A stretch of 64,000 nucleotides of DNA, taken from assembly GCA_950097015.1 (NCBI GenBank), contig CATNEN010000010.1, forward strand, positions 1,628,501 through 1,692,500, given 5' to 3'. The notes beneath the pieces were generated by a model. The model was not told the DNA's origin. It saw only the letters and a program-made list of their open reading frames with translations, and did not search any database. Shown here piece by piece: positions 1 through 11,535 of the stretch. Each line of letters begins with the position of its first letter. Within the stretch, counting starts at the first letter, position 1. The DNA is from Macrostomum hystrix. Its lineage: Eukaryota > Platyhelminthes > Macrostomidae. The translations under genes were made by a program, and so were the position numbers.

Positions 1-245
1 TCACTGCTGCCTGCTGTCACCACAGCTCACTGTCACTGCTGCCTGCTGTCACCACAGCTCACTGTCACTGCTGCCTGCTGTCACCACAGCTCACTGTCAC
101 TGCTGCCTGCTATCACCACAGCTCACTGTCACTGCTGCCTGCTGTCACCACAGCTCACTGTCACTGCTGCCTGCTGTCACCACAGCTCACTGTCACTGCT
201 GCCTGCTGTCACCACAGCTCACTGTCACTGCTGCCTGCTGTCACC
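1..245. repeat. 32-bp minisatellite, about 7.6 copies
   Basis: A head-to-tail 32-bp unit that begins TCACTGCTGCCTGCTGTCAC repeats almost without change; one copy has TATCACC for TGTCACC. The array starts before the window and ends at the GTGAGTGAATC junction. There is no coding signal. Confidence 0.95.
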
Positions 246-652
246 TGAGTGAGTGAATCTCTTTTTTCTGGCAATGTGGCTCTAAAGTAGATAATTTTAT
301 ACGAGAGACATTTTCGGCCTTCAAAGATATGTTGGGAAGGAAGGAAGGGGATTCCTACCTTTGTTAAGTTCTCGTCAGCGTCAGCACTTAGTTAAGTGGT
401 CCTTCTTTTCACCACTCCTGTGTGTCTCAGTTTCTCAGTAGCCAAATAACTGATTGCTGCTTATCTCCGTTGTCTGACTCGCAGCTCCCTTCAGGCAGTC
501 GACTTGTTTGCCGGCCTATTAAAGCAAACCTAACATTTTCACGCGTGTCTGGCTGGCCATTGGACCAATCACAGGACGGCTGCGATTTCATTTGCAGAGA
601 TTTGAGGACTGATTTTCACCATAAAAATACTCTTTGAGGTCTGTCTCTCAGT
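246..652. other. Intergenic, no gene seen
   Basis: Unique sequence between two minisatellites. A 71-codon open frame at 422-637 has no recognisable family, splice context or codon bias, so I do not call it. Confidence 0.5.
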
Positions 653-1826
653 TCCTAGATCTATAGACCCCTTATCCAATTATTGCAGTCTCTCACCATC
701 TAGATCTATAGACCCGTTATCCAATTATTGCAGTCTCTTACTATCTAGATCTATAGACCCCTTATCCAATTATTGCAGTCTCTCACTATCTAGATCTATA
801 GACCCCTTATCCAATTATTGCAGTCTCTCACCATCCAGATCTATAGACCTCTTATCCAATTATTGCAGTCTCTCACTATCTAGATCTATAGACCCTTATC
901 CAAATATTGCAGTCTCTCACCATCTAGATCTATAGACCCGTTATCCAATTATTGCAGTCTCTTACTATCTAGATCTATAGACCCCTTATCCAATTATTGC
1001 AGTCTCTCACTATCTAGATCTATAGACCCCTTATCCAATTATTGCAGTCTCTCACCATCTAGATCTATAGACCCGTTATCCAATTATTGCAGTCTCTCAC
1101 TATCTAGATCTATAGACCCCTTATCCAATTATTGCAGTCTCTCACCATCTAGATCTATAGACCCCTTATCCAATTATTGCAGTCTCTCACTATCTAGATC
1201 TATAGACCCCTTATCCAATTATTGCAGTCTCTCACTATCTAGATCTATAGACCCGTTATCCAATTATTGCAGTCTCTCACCATCTAGATCTATAGACCCG
1301 TTATCCAATTATTGCAGTCTCTCACTATCTAGATCTATAGACCCCTTATCCAATTATTGCAGTCTCTCACCATCCAGATCTATAGACCCCTTATCCAATT
1401 ATTGCAGTCTCTCACTATCTAGATCTATAGACCCGTTATCCAATTATTGCAGTCTCTCACTATCTAGATCTATAGACCCCTTATCCAATTATTGCAGTCT
1501 CTGACCATCCAGATCTAAAGACCCCTTATCCAATTATTGCAGTCTCTCACTATCTAGATCTATAGACCCGTTATCCAATTATTGCAGTCTCTCACTATCC
1601 AGATCTATAAGACCCCTTATCCAATTATTGCAGTCTCTCACTATCTAGATCTATAGACCCCTTATCCAATTATTGCAGTCTCTCACTATCTAGATCTATA
1701 GACCCCTTATCCAATTATTGCAGTCTCTCACTATCTAGATCTATAGACCCCTTATCCAATTATTGCAGTCTCTCACTATCTAGATCTATAGACCCCTTAC
1801 CCAATTATCGCAGTCTCTCGCCTTCA
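653..1826. repeat. 45-bp minisatellite, about 26 copies
   Basis: The unit begins TAGATCTATAGACCCCTTAT and ends CAGTCTCTCAC plus TATC or CATC. Two sites vary between copies (CCCCTTAT or CCCGTTAT; CACTATC or CACCATC) and alternate in blocks, which suggests higher-order amplification. Each unit carries one AGATCT. Confidence 0.95.
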
Positions 1827-2645
1827 GCCTGTAAGCTGTTAGTGCTCAGATTGAAGTTTTCTCATCTTGAGCGGCTGGCTCCAACGTCGATGAAACTGCT
1901 CAGATATTCTGAAATGGGTCTCGAAGGAGATTCTTAGCAGCCAGCCTCCCTAATTTGAGTCTCCCAAATCATTGCAGATTAGGGAAAAATCCCTGAAAGG
2001 TCAAAGGGATGTCTGCCAAATTGCCATCGCGCTTGACTGGGCGGCCAGGAGGTCAGTCAGAGCTCTGCTAGCTCTAAGATAAGGTTCAAAACAGAAGCCA
2101 CTTTCGAGGGGATCTATTGCGGCACTGACAGAAGCGAATCCCACACAGTGCTCACCGAGTCGTGCACTCAAAGATTCCAAGTTTTGCCAGGCCAACAAGA
2201 TTAGCAAGATTTTCAATTTCCCACTGGCCGATCAGCTCAATGGCCAAGCCGCTTTGGTTGGACATTGCAGTGAGAATAGTTCGTTCACCCAGTCTGGCAC
2301 TGGCGTCACTTCTCCTCAGGCACTCGGTGGAAACAGTGAGAAAAATTAATTTGGTCACGGCCCGCCTTGATTAATCCTGGAGGAGCAGTCGATACCACCC
2401 TCCCTCCCCCAGCCTCCTTCATCCCCCAAGCCTTCTCTAACTCAACTCGAGCCGTCGATGAAGCGGAGCAAATTTCACTCGCAGAATCCGGGATGTCGCA
2501 CGCCTGGACTGTTCCCAGCACCGACTGACTCGGGCCAGTGAGAAGGCACTGATGATGAGGGAGATGAGGAGCCGCCTGGGGCCCAGCAGAGCTTTACCGC
2601 ATATTTCTTGCTAGAACACTTTTATGTATCTCTGAGTTGGCAAAG
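1827..2645. other. Intergenic, no gene seen
   Basis: Mixed-composition unique sequence. Short open frames exist on both strands (2001-2216, 2152-2374, 2306-2521), but they overlap each other and encode nothing recognisable. Confidence 0.45.
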
Positions 2646-2649
2646 GAAT

Positions 2650-3227
2650 CTTATATGAGATCCGATTAAAGAACCGCATAGGAATCGACTTGAGAAACCG
2701 CTCAGGAATCGACGAAGAAAACCACTTAAGAATCGACTTAGGAAACCGCTCAGGAATCGACTTGAGAAACTCAAAAATCGACTTGGGAAACCGCTCAGGA
2801 ATCGACTTAGGAAACCGCCGAGGAATCGAATAAGGAAACCACCGAGGAATCTACTATGGAAAACGCTCAGGAATCGACTAAGGAAACCGCTTAAGAATCG
2901 ACATAGGAAACCGCTGAGGAATCGACTAAGAAAACCGCTTAAGAATCGACTTATGAAACCGCTCAGGAATCGACTAAGGAAACCGCTCAGGAATCGACTT
3001 GAGAAACTCAGAAATCGACCTGGGAAACCGCTCAGGAATCGGCTAAGGAAACCGCTGAGGAATCGACTAAGGAAACCGCTCAGGAATCGACTAAGGAAAC
3101 CGCTCAGGAATCGACTAAGGAAACCGCTTAAGAATCGACTTAGGAAACCGCTCAGGAATCGACTAAGGAAACCGCTGAGGAATCGACTAACGAAACCGCT
3201 CAGAAATCGACTAGGGAAACCGCTCAG
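2650..3227. repeat. 24-bp minisatellite with a longer superperiod
   Basis: The unit is built around GGAATCGACTAAGGAAACCG. A variant stretch with the short element GAGAAACTCA recurs at about 2764 and 3001, so blocks of about 240 bp were duplicated. Because 24 is a multiple of three, long open frames run through both strands; these are repeat artefacts. Confidence 0.93.
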
Positions 3228-3266
3228 GGCCAACCCCCAAGGCACAGTAAGAGTACACTGCCTAGA
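3227..3266 (+). mobile_element. Solo fragment of a tRNA-derived SINE body
   Basis: The stretch starting AGGGCCAACCCCCAAGGCAC and ending ACACTGCCT matches the internal body of the SINEs at 12124 and 15329, which read AGGGCCAACC, then CACAGTGAAGTG, then TACACTGCCT. Head and tail are missing. It abuts the end of the 24-bp array. Confidence 0.6.
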
Positions 3267-3761
3267 AAAGAAAAAAGAGCATTGTTAGTGCTCAAAAAGT
3301 TTTGTTTCATTTTGTCTTTTTGATAATTTTATTTTTGTTTGTCATTCGAAGCTTGAAAACGAAAAACTTGTGTGACCAAAATTGAGTTGAGCAGCTAAAC
3401 AACAAAAGCGCAGAAAATTATTGGCCAACGCAAGCAAAAATGATCTGGGAAACAAAAATATCGAAAACATGATTGGCTGAAAGCAACAGAAATATTTTTT
3501 CATTCGTTTTTTTAAGAAATGGAAAGCAAAACGCGTGTGTTTTGTGTGATTTTTGATCGATATTGAAGTGATGAAAACGAGTGGAGGACGAGAAGTGTCC
3601 AAAAGGACATGCGGGCTGCTCAGAGCGGCCTGAAAAGCCACGTGTATAATTATTTATACACACATCTAACTGGAGTTCTTCACGCAAAATAAGAAACCAA
3701 ATCGCATCCGCACTACTGCTGTGGGGTAGTCAGTAGGCTGATAAGCGTGCAGTCGGCGAAG
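3267..3761. other. AT-rich 3' flank of the TMEM72-like gene
   Basis: AT-rich sequence directly downstream of the minus-strand stop codon at 3762. It probably includes the 3' untranslated region. I see no separate gene. Confidence 0.4.
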
Positions 3762-6108
3762 TCAGTCGTGCAGGCTGAAGTTGTCCTCCTCGGCGATGAG
3801 GCAGCGCCGATCCGGCGAGCTGGAGCAGGCGCGCGCCAGGCCGGGCTTCCTGCGGCCCTTGGCGGCAACGCTGCCGCCGGCTGATTCCGCGGTGGAAACT
3901 GCCGAAATTGCTGCCGTCTGCGGCTGGACCTGCAACTGGCTGGCATCGATGCCGGAGTCCTTTGAACCGCTGATGCGCTGCCCGGAGCTGGCGGAGTGAG
4001 TTGACGCGAAGGAGGACTGGTGGCTCAGCCTGGTGGCGTCAGAGTAGATCTGACCCGTGGCCGCTCGGGGAGGCGGCGCTGGGCTTGACGTCTCGGCGGT
4101 GGCGGCCTCGTCCTTGAAGCTGGGTTGGGTGGCGAGTGAGTTCTGGGTGGCTAGAATCAATTAATGCAGTTGGAATCTTCTCTGGAACCAGATAAGTAAG
4201 TCGTAACCCGCTTAAGAATCAGCTTAGGAATCAGCTTAAGAATCAGCTTAGGAATCAGCTTAAGAATCAGCTTAAGAATCAGCTTAAGAATCAGCTTAGG
4301 AATCAGCTTAAGAATCAGCTTAAGAATCAGCTTAAGAATAAGTTTAAGAATCTGCATAAGAATCTGCATAATAGTCTGCACAATAATCTGCTTAAGAACC
4401 AGTTTAGGAATCCGCTGAGGAATCCGCTTAAAATCCACTTAGGGATCTGATCAGGAATCAACAGAGGAACTACTAAAGAAATCCTTTGGGTTACAGAACG
4501 AAGAATGGACTTTTTAAAAATCGGTTTTAAATAATGTAACTGTACGGCTCCAAGCTTTCCTAGAAATTATTGGAACCCGCGAAACCGCGCACTCACCGCA
4601 CGAATGTGGGCATCTTAACGATGCTTCTCTGTCTGTTGATCAAGCAGCAGTGCTTGACCATGTACAATGCAGCGGCCAGGAGCAGCGCTGAGCCTGCATT
4701 GAGTGGGGGGCAAGTGCTGGCAGAGTGAGACCGGTTGAGACAGGTTGAGACAGGGTGAGACAGGGTGAGACAGGGTGAGACAGGGTGAGACAGGGTGAGA
4801 CAGGGTGAGACAGGGTGAGACAGGGTGAGACAGGGTGAGACCGGTTGAGACAGGTTGAGACAGGGTGAGACAGGGTGAGACAGGGTGAGACAGGGTGAGA
4901 CAGGGTCAGACAGGGTGAGACAGGGTGAGACAGGGTGAGACCGGTTGAGACAGGTTGAGACAGGGTGAGACAGGGTGAGACAGGGTGAGACAGGGTGAGA
5001 CAGGGTGAGACAGGGTGAGACAGGGTGAGACAGGGTGAGACAGGGTGAGACCGGTTGAGACAGGTTGAGACAGGGTGAGACAGGGTGAGACAGGGTGAGA
5101 CAGGGTGAGACAGGGTCAGACAGGGTGAGACAGGGTGAGACAGGGTGAGACCGGTTGAGACAGGTTGAGACAGGGTGAGACAGGGTGAGACAGGGTGAGA
5201 CAGGGTGAGACAGGGTGAGACAGGGTGAGACAGGGTGAGACAGGGTGAGACAGGGTGAGACAGGGTGAGACAGGGTCAGACAGGGTGAGACAGGGTGAGA
5301 CAGGGTCAGACAGGGTGAGACAGGGTGAGATAGGGTGAGACAGGGTGAGACAGGGTGAGACAGGGTGAGACTGGGTGAGACAGGGTGAGACAGGGTGAGA
5401 CAGGATGAGACAGGGTGAGACAGGGTGAGACAGGGTGAGACAGGGTGAGACAGGGTGAGACAGGGTGAGACAGGGTGAGACAGGGTGAGACAGGGTGAGA
5501 CAGGGTCAGACAGGGTGAGACAGGGTGAGACAGGGTCAGACAGGGTGAGACAGGGTGAGATAGGGTGAGACAGGGTGAGACAGGGTGAGACAGGGTGAGA
5601 CAGGATGAGACAGGATGAGACAGGGTCAGACAGGGTCAGACAGGGTGAGACAGGGTCAGACAGGGTGGGACAGGTTGAGAACAAAGAGATCAGCTTAAGA
5701 ATCTAAGAATATGAAATTCTTGTGTTGCCTGTGTAGCGGATGCAGTGATAGCTCACCAGGAAGCAGGGGCAGCCACAACCGCTGCAGGTGTACAAAGCAG
5801 GGCACACTGAGCAGGGTGTAAACAATGGCCCGCCTGTAGGTGTCAACAGCCTGCAGCTGCTTCGGCATCCGGCAAGACAGCTCAGCGACATCTGTCTGAT
5901 AGCGACTTCGGCGCCAACCGACGTACTGCCAGGCGGTCAGGAACTCGAGCGCGGTGGCCAACGCTGCGGCCAGCAGCAGCATGCCACTGTGAATGTAGTC
6001 GCAGAAATACGCAGCCTCCGCGCCGACACCCCACAGTAGGATTGCCGCGATGCTGGCAGCGACAGAAGCGGCGGCGGCCACTGTCTTTTGACAGGCTGTC
6101 AGGGGCAT
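3762..6108 (-). CDS. TMEM72-like four-pass membrane protein, three exons
   Basis: Exon 1 (5757-6108) starts MPLTACQKTV and has a hydrophobic segment at residues 9-29 ending in GVGAEA, a second at 41-60, then a third around VYTLLSVPCFVH (96-107). A GTGAGC donor follows at 5756. Exon 2 (4597-4693) joins in phase 1 and completes a fourth segment, LPGSALLLAAALYMV. The four-helix layout and the motifs GVGAEA, LLSVPCF and PGSALL match the vertebrate TMEM72 family as I know it; its function is not established. Exon 3 (3762 to about 4150) encodes a Ser/Ala-rich hydrophilic tail ending EEDNFSLHD. The tail's frame is one base off for the strongest donor (4596) with the acceptor at 4151. A weaker donor (GTGCGG, 4601) with an acceptor at 4143, or an unseen small exon, would restore it. 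Both introns are filled with minisatellite. Exons 1-2 are firm and exon 3 less so. Confidence 0.62.
4205..4440. repeat. 12-bp minisatellite in intron 2 of the TMEM72-like gene
   Basis: CTTAAGAATCAG and CTTAGGAATCAG repeat about 19 times and become degenerate towards 4440 (CATAATAGTCTG, GAGGAATCCG). The array lies wholly inside the intron 4151-4596. Confidence 0.9.
4730..5680. repeat. 10-bp minisatellite in intron 1 of the TMEM72-like gene, about 95 copies
   Basis: CAGGGTGAGA repeats nearly perfectly. A marker pair CCGGTTGAGA plus CAGGTTGAGA recurs at about 4731, 4841, 4941, 5051 and 5151, so 100-110-bp blocks were reduplicated. The array gives a 363-codon open frame on the minus strand that is a repeat artefact. 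It fills most of the intron 4694-5756. Confidence 0.95.
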
Positions 6109-8213
6109 TGTTGGGTGTGGCTGCCTGTGGTTCAGTCTCAGTGATTGCGTCAGACAAAAATCAACGAACGGAAGTTTGCAGACCGATGTCAATATAAACC
6201 AGTGCGATGGGCCCGACTGTTGATAGATAAGACTGGCCCAGGCACAAACCACTCTCAGCCAATCAGCATCGAGGAAAGGGTTAGACGCAGTGAAATGGAG
6301 TGGGGTGGGTGCTCGGTATTGACCTAAATGATAAGATTGGCCCGTGACTTTGGCTTTGCTTTGGGGTGGTGAGCTGAGAGGTGGTTGGCTCAGAATGCTG
6401 GCGGAGTGGGGTTGCTGCTTACTCAGACGGCATTCGAAGGAGGTGAAGTCCAATGCTTATTTCATTCATTCATGCCCTTGTGGCCTTTCTCAGTGCAATA
6501 CAGTTTTTGCATGTCTCTATCCCGCGAACCAGCCTGTCTTCTTCAAGGCATCAGATTTGTGTAAAAACCACCTATTCTGCTAAACCTATCTGAGCACTGA
6601 GCACTTTCTGAGCTGCGTGACAGAGCAGCCGGCCAAGTTGGCGAGAAAGGAGAGCAAGAAGCAGGATAAATGGGAGGCTGTGCGAGGCTCCAGAAGGCAA
6701 ATGGCTACACGAATTTCCTCTTTTGCTTTCTGCATCATTCGGCGGCACATCTCCGCCCCCTGCGCACAGTCTAGAGGTAATAAATTCCATGGGGCAGGCG
6801 ATTTCTTGTACCAGCTGGCTCCTGAGCAGTGATGGATCGAGGTAGGCAGACTCAAGAGACTCAAGGAAGGAAGGGGAAATTTTAGCGAGCTTCTATCCAG
6901 CAAGTAGCAGCAAGATAAACTAATGCCTGGGGAGAAAGCTAGGGTGGATGGGGAGGCGGGGAAATCAGTGCTATCGACTCGCAGGCCGCTGCTGGGAGAG
7001 CTATCCGTACAGGCAGCGAGGCCATCAATGTCTTTATATTCCGCAAAGAGTAGGGACCCGGATGTGCTTGTTGGCAAAGTTTGAGACGATCAAAGCGCAA
7101 GCTTCAATGACAACAGTATAATGCCAAAAGGGTTATTCCGGGAGGGGGTGGGTGTCGCGGAGGTCGCTCTCTTATTGGCTGGCGCCACCCCAAGCCCTCT
7201 ACATTGGGGAGGGACTCAGGGGTTGAGATTCAGGGGTGGGGTGAGACTCAGGAGAAAATGCTGACGAGAAGGGGAGAAGGCGGTGTAGAAGGCTGGGTGG
7301 AGATGGAGGAGAAAGAAGGCGTGTTGGCGCTAGCCAATTGGATTGCGACCCCCACGACACCCAACCCTTCCCAAGGTAACTACTCCGGTGTCATCCTGTG
7401 TTCATTGCTAAATTAATTAACGATGCTCAATACATCAAATCTAATAAGTATGGCACAGTGAAAAAATCACAACAATGCGACTTTATTTAGCGGCTTATTT
7501 AGACACCAGCTGAGGACAATAGTGGCTTTGTTTCACCAGAGCACAATGCACATTGTTTAGGACATTTTCGTAGGCTAATATATAACTATTGTAGTAGCAT
7601 AGAGGAAAAGATAAATAATTAAAAAATTCAATTAAAAACTTATTAAAAATGAAAATACTTGTCCCCTGTTACAAGAGCAATAACACTACTTTTACGTGGT
7701 ACTTACAAAAACAAAACTTGTACTTTTACAAAAGAGCTAATGTTGTACTTCTACAAAAATACACTCGTAATATTTGTACTTTTAACGAAAACAACTTGTA
7801 CTTTTGAATGTCCAATACTACAATGCTTGCACAGCTACCAAAACCATGCAAGAAAAATACCTTGTACTGGAACAAAATAGGATAAGCAACAGTACAAGAA
7901 AGGTATTTATTAGTTGCTACAGTCACAACCAAAAAGATTGTCTGACAGCTCTACTAAGTCTAATTACATTAGCTTTTAAGAAATTGTTTTTCCTGCTGTG
8001 CGACTGGAAAAGCAATTATAGACAAAAAAACTCATATTAAAACGATGCAAGTTTACAGACGATGCAAGTGTGCTAGACTAAAGTAGTACAGGATTATACA
8101 GCGACTGCAATCAGCTATCGGTTAAAATTAGGACATTGCTGTTTAAAAATGTATTTCCTCAATTTCTAAGAAAAAATTAAAGCTTTTTTTGTTATGCGGT
8201 TTTTAACTATAAA
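6109..8213. other. Intergenic, no gene seen
   Basis: Upstream region of the TMEM72-like gene. From about 7590 to 8200 it is AT-rich and contains loosely repeated TTGTACTTTTAC-type elements around 7690-7810. Open frames at 6344-7077 overlap on both strands and resemble no family. Confidence 0.45.
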
Positions 8214-9292
8214 AATCCAGACAGGTCATCAAGGGTCAGTGAGTCGATAATCCAGATAGGTCATCAAGGGTCAGTGAGTCGATAATCCAGATAGGTCATC
8301 AAGGGTCAGTGAGTCGATAATCCAGATAGGTCATCAAGGGTCAGTGAGTCGATAATCCAGATAGGTCATCAAGGGTCAGTGAGTCGATAATCCAGATAGG
8401 TCATCAAGGGTCAGTGAGTCGATAATCCAGATAGGTCATCAAGGGTCAGTGAATCGATAACCCAGATAGGTCATCAAGGGTCAGTGAGTCGATAATCCAA
8501 ATTGGTCATCAAGGGTCAGTGAGTCGATAATCCAGATAGGTCATCAAGGGTCAGTGAGTCGATAATCCAGATAGGTCATCAAGGGTCAGTGAGTCGATAA
8601 TCCAAATTGGTCATCAAGGGTCAGTGAGTCGATAATCCAGATAGGTCATCAAGGGTCAGTGAGTCGATAATCCAGATAGGTCATCAAGGGTCAGTGAGTC
8701 GATAATCCAAATTGGTCATCAAGGGTCAGTGAGTCGATAATCCAGATAGGTCATCAAGGGTCAGTGAGTCGATAATCCAGATAGGTCATCAAGGGTCAGT
8801 GAGTCGATAATCCAGATAGGTCATCAAGGGTCAGTGAGTCGATAATCCAGATAGGTCATCAAGGGTCAGTGAGTCGATAATCCAAATTGGTCATCAAGGG
8901 TCAGTGAGTCGATAATCCAGATAGGTCATCAAGGGTCAGTGAGTCGATAATCCAGATAGGTCATCAAGGGTCAGTGAGTCGATAATCCAGATAGGTCATC
9001 AAGGGTCAGTGAGTCGATAATCCAGATAGGTCATCAAGGGTCAGTGAGTCGATAATCCAGATAGGTCATCAAGGGTCAGTGAGTCGATAATCCAGATAGG
9101 TCATCAAGGGTCAGTGAGTCGATAATCCAAATTGGTCATCAAGGGTCAGTGAGTCGATAATCCAGATAGGTCATCAAGGGTCAGTGAGTCGATAATCCAG
9201 ATAGGTCATCAAGGGTCAGTGAGTCGATAATCCAGATAGGTCATCAAGGGTCAGTGAGTCGATAACCCAGATAGGTCATCAAGGGTCAGTGA
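8214..9292. repeat. 35-bp minisatellite, about 30 copies
   Basis: The unit combines CCAGATAGGTCATCAAGGGT with CAGTGAGTCGATAAT. A CCAAATTGG variant recurs at irregular intervals. The last copy runs up to the 3' end of the coiled-coil exon whose stop codon is at 9345. Confidence 0.95.
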
Positions 9293-9344
9293 TTTTACTG
9301 CCACTTTCCTTCGTCACTGTCGAAGAAGTTTTCTTTCATGCCAC

Positions 9345-9686
9345 TCAGAAGCTGCCCTTTTTCTTCCGGCCGGTGCGGTCGGTTCTGTCAATCCTGGCGA
9401 TGGTGACCTCCATGTCTCGAAGCTCTTCGTACAGGTCGGACATCTGCGAGTTGAGGTTCTGGATCTGCTGCGGCGTCAGGCACGACTCGCGCTTCTTAAC
9501 TTCGGAGCGAAGTGAGTCCAACTGGAAACGGCGGGTCAGGTCCAGGTCGGTTCACTCTGGGTCAAGGGTCAAGATCTGGTCACCTGGGGGTCTCACCTGA
9601 ATCTGAGTAGAAATTCTACGGCGTTTGAGCTCGGCTATGGCCTCCGGTGTCAGCTGATCCACCGACTCGATTGAGGAGCGACGGTA
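9345..9686 (-). CDS. Two C-terminal coiled-coil exons, gene unknown
   Basis: Exon 9597-9686 (from YRRSSIESVDQL) is bounded by a GCAG acceptor and a CAG/GTGAGA donor. It joins in phase 0 to exon 9345-9521, which begins LDSLRSEVKKRE, contains LTPQQIQNLNSQMSDLYEEL and ends RKKKGSF-stop. Both exons are charged and show heptad-like leucine and isoleucine spacing, so an alpha-helical coiled coil is likely. The joined 89 residues have no motif I can name. The nearest gene upstream on the same strand is the PH-like gene at 11536-13679, so these exons may be its 3' end or a separate gene. The final tail is basic. Confidence 0.55.
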
Positions 9687-9696
9687 CTGCGGGCCA

Positions 9697-10085
9697 GGGA
9701 TTAGCGGGTCAGGGATTTGCAGTTAGGGATTAGCAGTTAGGGGTTAGCAGTTAGGGTTTAGCGGGTCAGGGATTGGTGGGTCAGGGACTGGTGGGTCAGT
9801 GATTAGCTCGTCAGAGATTATAGAGTCGACGATTGCTAGAGCATCTATATACAGGTCGGATATTAGAGTGTTAGGGATTGTCGGCACAGGGATTATCGAG
9901 TCATGGATTAGCTGGTCAGGGATTAGCTGGTCAGAGATTAGCTGGTCAGGGATTAGTTGGTAAAGGGATTAGCTGGTCAGGGATTAACGGTTCATGGATT
10001 AGCGGACAGGGATAATCGATTAAAGGGTTAACTAGTGATTAGCGGTTCGGTTATTTGCATTTCAGGGATTATCGATTCAGGGAAT
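9697..10085. repeat. Degenerate tandem repeat of about 15 bp
   Basis: GGGATTAGCGGTCA-like and GGTCAGGGATTAGCTG-like units recur many times with heavy decay. The array lies directly upstream, in the minus-strand sense, of the coiled-coil exon at 9597-9686. Confidence 0.75.
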
Positions 10086-10090
10086 GTGGA

Positions 10091-10460
10091 TCAGGGAAAT
10101 GGGTCAAAAAAACTAGTTTTAAGAGGGCAATGCTGAAGAAGAAATTTTTAAGTCTTTTAATTTCGACTTTTTATGTTACTTTTAGGACACGCCGGCTAAA
10201 TTTTAGCCTCAATTGAATCTCTCACGTAAATAAAATTCCTCCGGCAGAGGGAACCGGTGAGGCAGGTCGCAGGTGTCACCTAAATGGGATCTGGTACTGA
10301 GGAACTTGTTGGAAAAAGGGAGAAAAACAATACAGGCTGGGAACTGGTTAGACTAAAGTGCAGGAAGTCCGTTGGAACTGATGAGGCAGCCGTGAAGCAG
10401 CTGTGATGGATTTATTACCCCAAATGGCGAAGTGAGTGGAAATTTTTTTTCATAGCGAAT
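10091..10460. other. Non-coding gap, no gene seen
   Basis: AT-leaning unique sequence between two arrays. It is probably intronic if the exons on either side belong to one gene. Confidence 0.4.
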
Positions 10461-10462
10461 CG

Positions 10463-10816
10463 AATAGTCTAGCAATCCATTCTACTCCTTAGCCAATGAA
10501 ATAGTCTAGCAATCCATTCTACTCCTTAGCCAATGGAATAGTCAAGCAATCCATTCTACTCCTTAGCCAATGGAATAGTCTAGCAATCCATTCTACTCCT
10601 TAGCCAATGGAATAGTCTAGCAATCCATTCTACTCCTTAGCCAATGGAATAGTCAAGCAATCCATTCTACTCCTTAGCCAATGGAATAGTCAAGCAATCC
10701 ATTCTACTCCTTAGCCAATGGAATAGTCTAGCAATCCATTCTACTCCTTAGCCAATGGAATAGTCTAGCAATCCATTCTACTCCTTAGCCAATGGAATAG
10801 TCTAGCAATCCATTCC
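10463..10816. repeat. 37-bp minisatellite carrying CCAAT, about 9.5 copies
   Basis: The unit runs TAGTCTAGCAATCCATTCTA, then CTCCTTAGCCAATGGAA. Some copies have TAGTCAAG for TAGTCTAG. Each copy contains one CCAATGG. Confidence 0.94.
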
Positions 10817-10837
10817 ACCGCATCATTCATGACTCAC

Positions 10838-11026
10838 TCCGCCATCCTCATCCAGATCGTTGTCATCGCCGTCCGCGGTCTCTACGCAGCTGTTGACGGT
10901 GATGATGGGAGCTGGCCGAGACGGGCCTGCCATGGCCGCGGTTGTCACGAGCACGCCAGAGTATTTGGGCGAGCGAACCGGGGATGTGGCTGCGGGGGTG
11001 GCGTGAGTCATCCAGGCTTCACGAAG
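10838..11026 (-). CDS. Possible Ser/Pro-rich exon ending in an acidic tract
   Basis: The open frame runs from a GGATAG acceptor to a strong GGA/GTGAGT donor at 10837 and stays in phase 0. It encodes a Ser/Pro/Thr-rich segment (ATSPVRSPKYSG, then GPSRPAPIITV) that ends DGDDNDLDEDGG. The phase fits the downstream exon at 9597-9686. A further open stretch at 11063-11130 reads RGSRELMASCTNLDEFSAM before a GTGAGT, but its phase does not fit this exon. The region could be linker of the PH-like gene; this is weak. Confidence 0.35.
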
Positions 11027-11535
11027 CTATCCACAATGTCCTATGATTCAAGACCTGTCACTCACGCATGGCGCTAAACTCATCCAAGTTGGTGCAGGAG
11101 GCCATCAGCTCGCGACTGCCCCGATTCTGAAAATGTACAGTTCGCTTCAATTGCTTCAGCGCGTACTTTTCATATTGGTGTGAAATGCCGTCAATATGCT
11201 CGCCCAACACTCGATGTGGCACTCGCGCGTCACAGGGGAGAATTCCTCGTATTCTGGGTGGTGCTTCCACACAATGCCATCCTCATTCATGCTGTGCCAT
11301 CTCGGACCAACCCCTCCTCCGCTCCTCTCACCCCCAGGGCTGTCTGCGGAAACACTTTCTGCCTAAAGGAGACAGCGGAGTCCGGGCCCGGCTCGTCTCA
11401 TCGTGCTCACGAAGCGAAATGAGCACACAGCCAGCCTACAGCGAGCTGCGGATTAGCGGCACCCGGATCGGAGCCAGCTAATTCAGATATCATGCTCAGT
11501 AGTGCAGGCCTGCTCGGTACAGTCACTTTGCCATT

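Noticed and set aside
1-1826. CRISPR-like regular arrays
   Set aside because: Units are contiguous tandem copies with no unique spacers, and the genome is that of an animal.
4593-5684. 363-codon minus-strand frame rich in Ser/Pro/His/Leu
   Set aside because: Translation of the 10-bp array inside an intron; only its last codons overlap true exon 2 of the TMEM72-like gene.
6572-7077. 163-codon minus-strand frame
   Set aside because: Low-complexity Ser/Leu/Pro composition, overlapped by an open frame on the other strand, no splice support or family.
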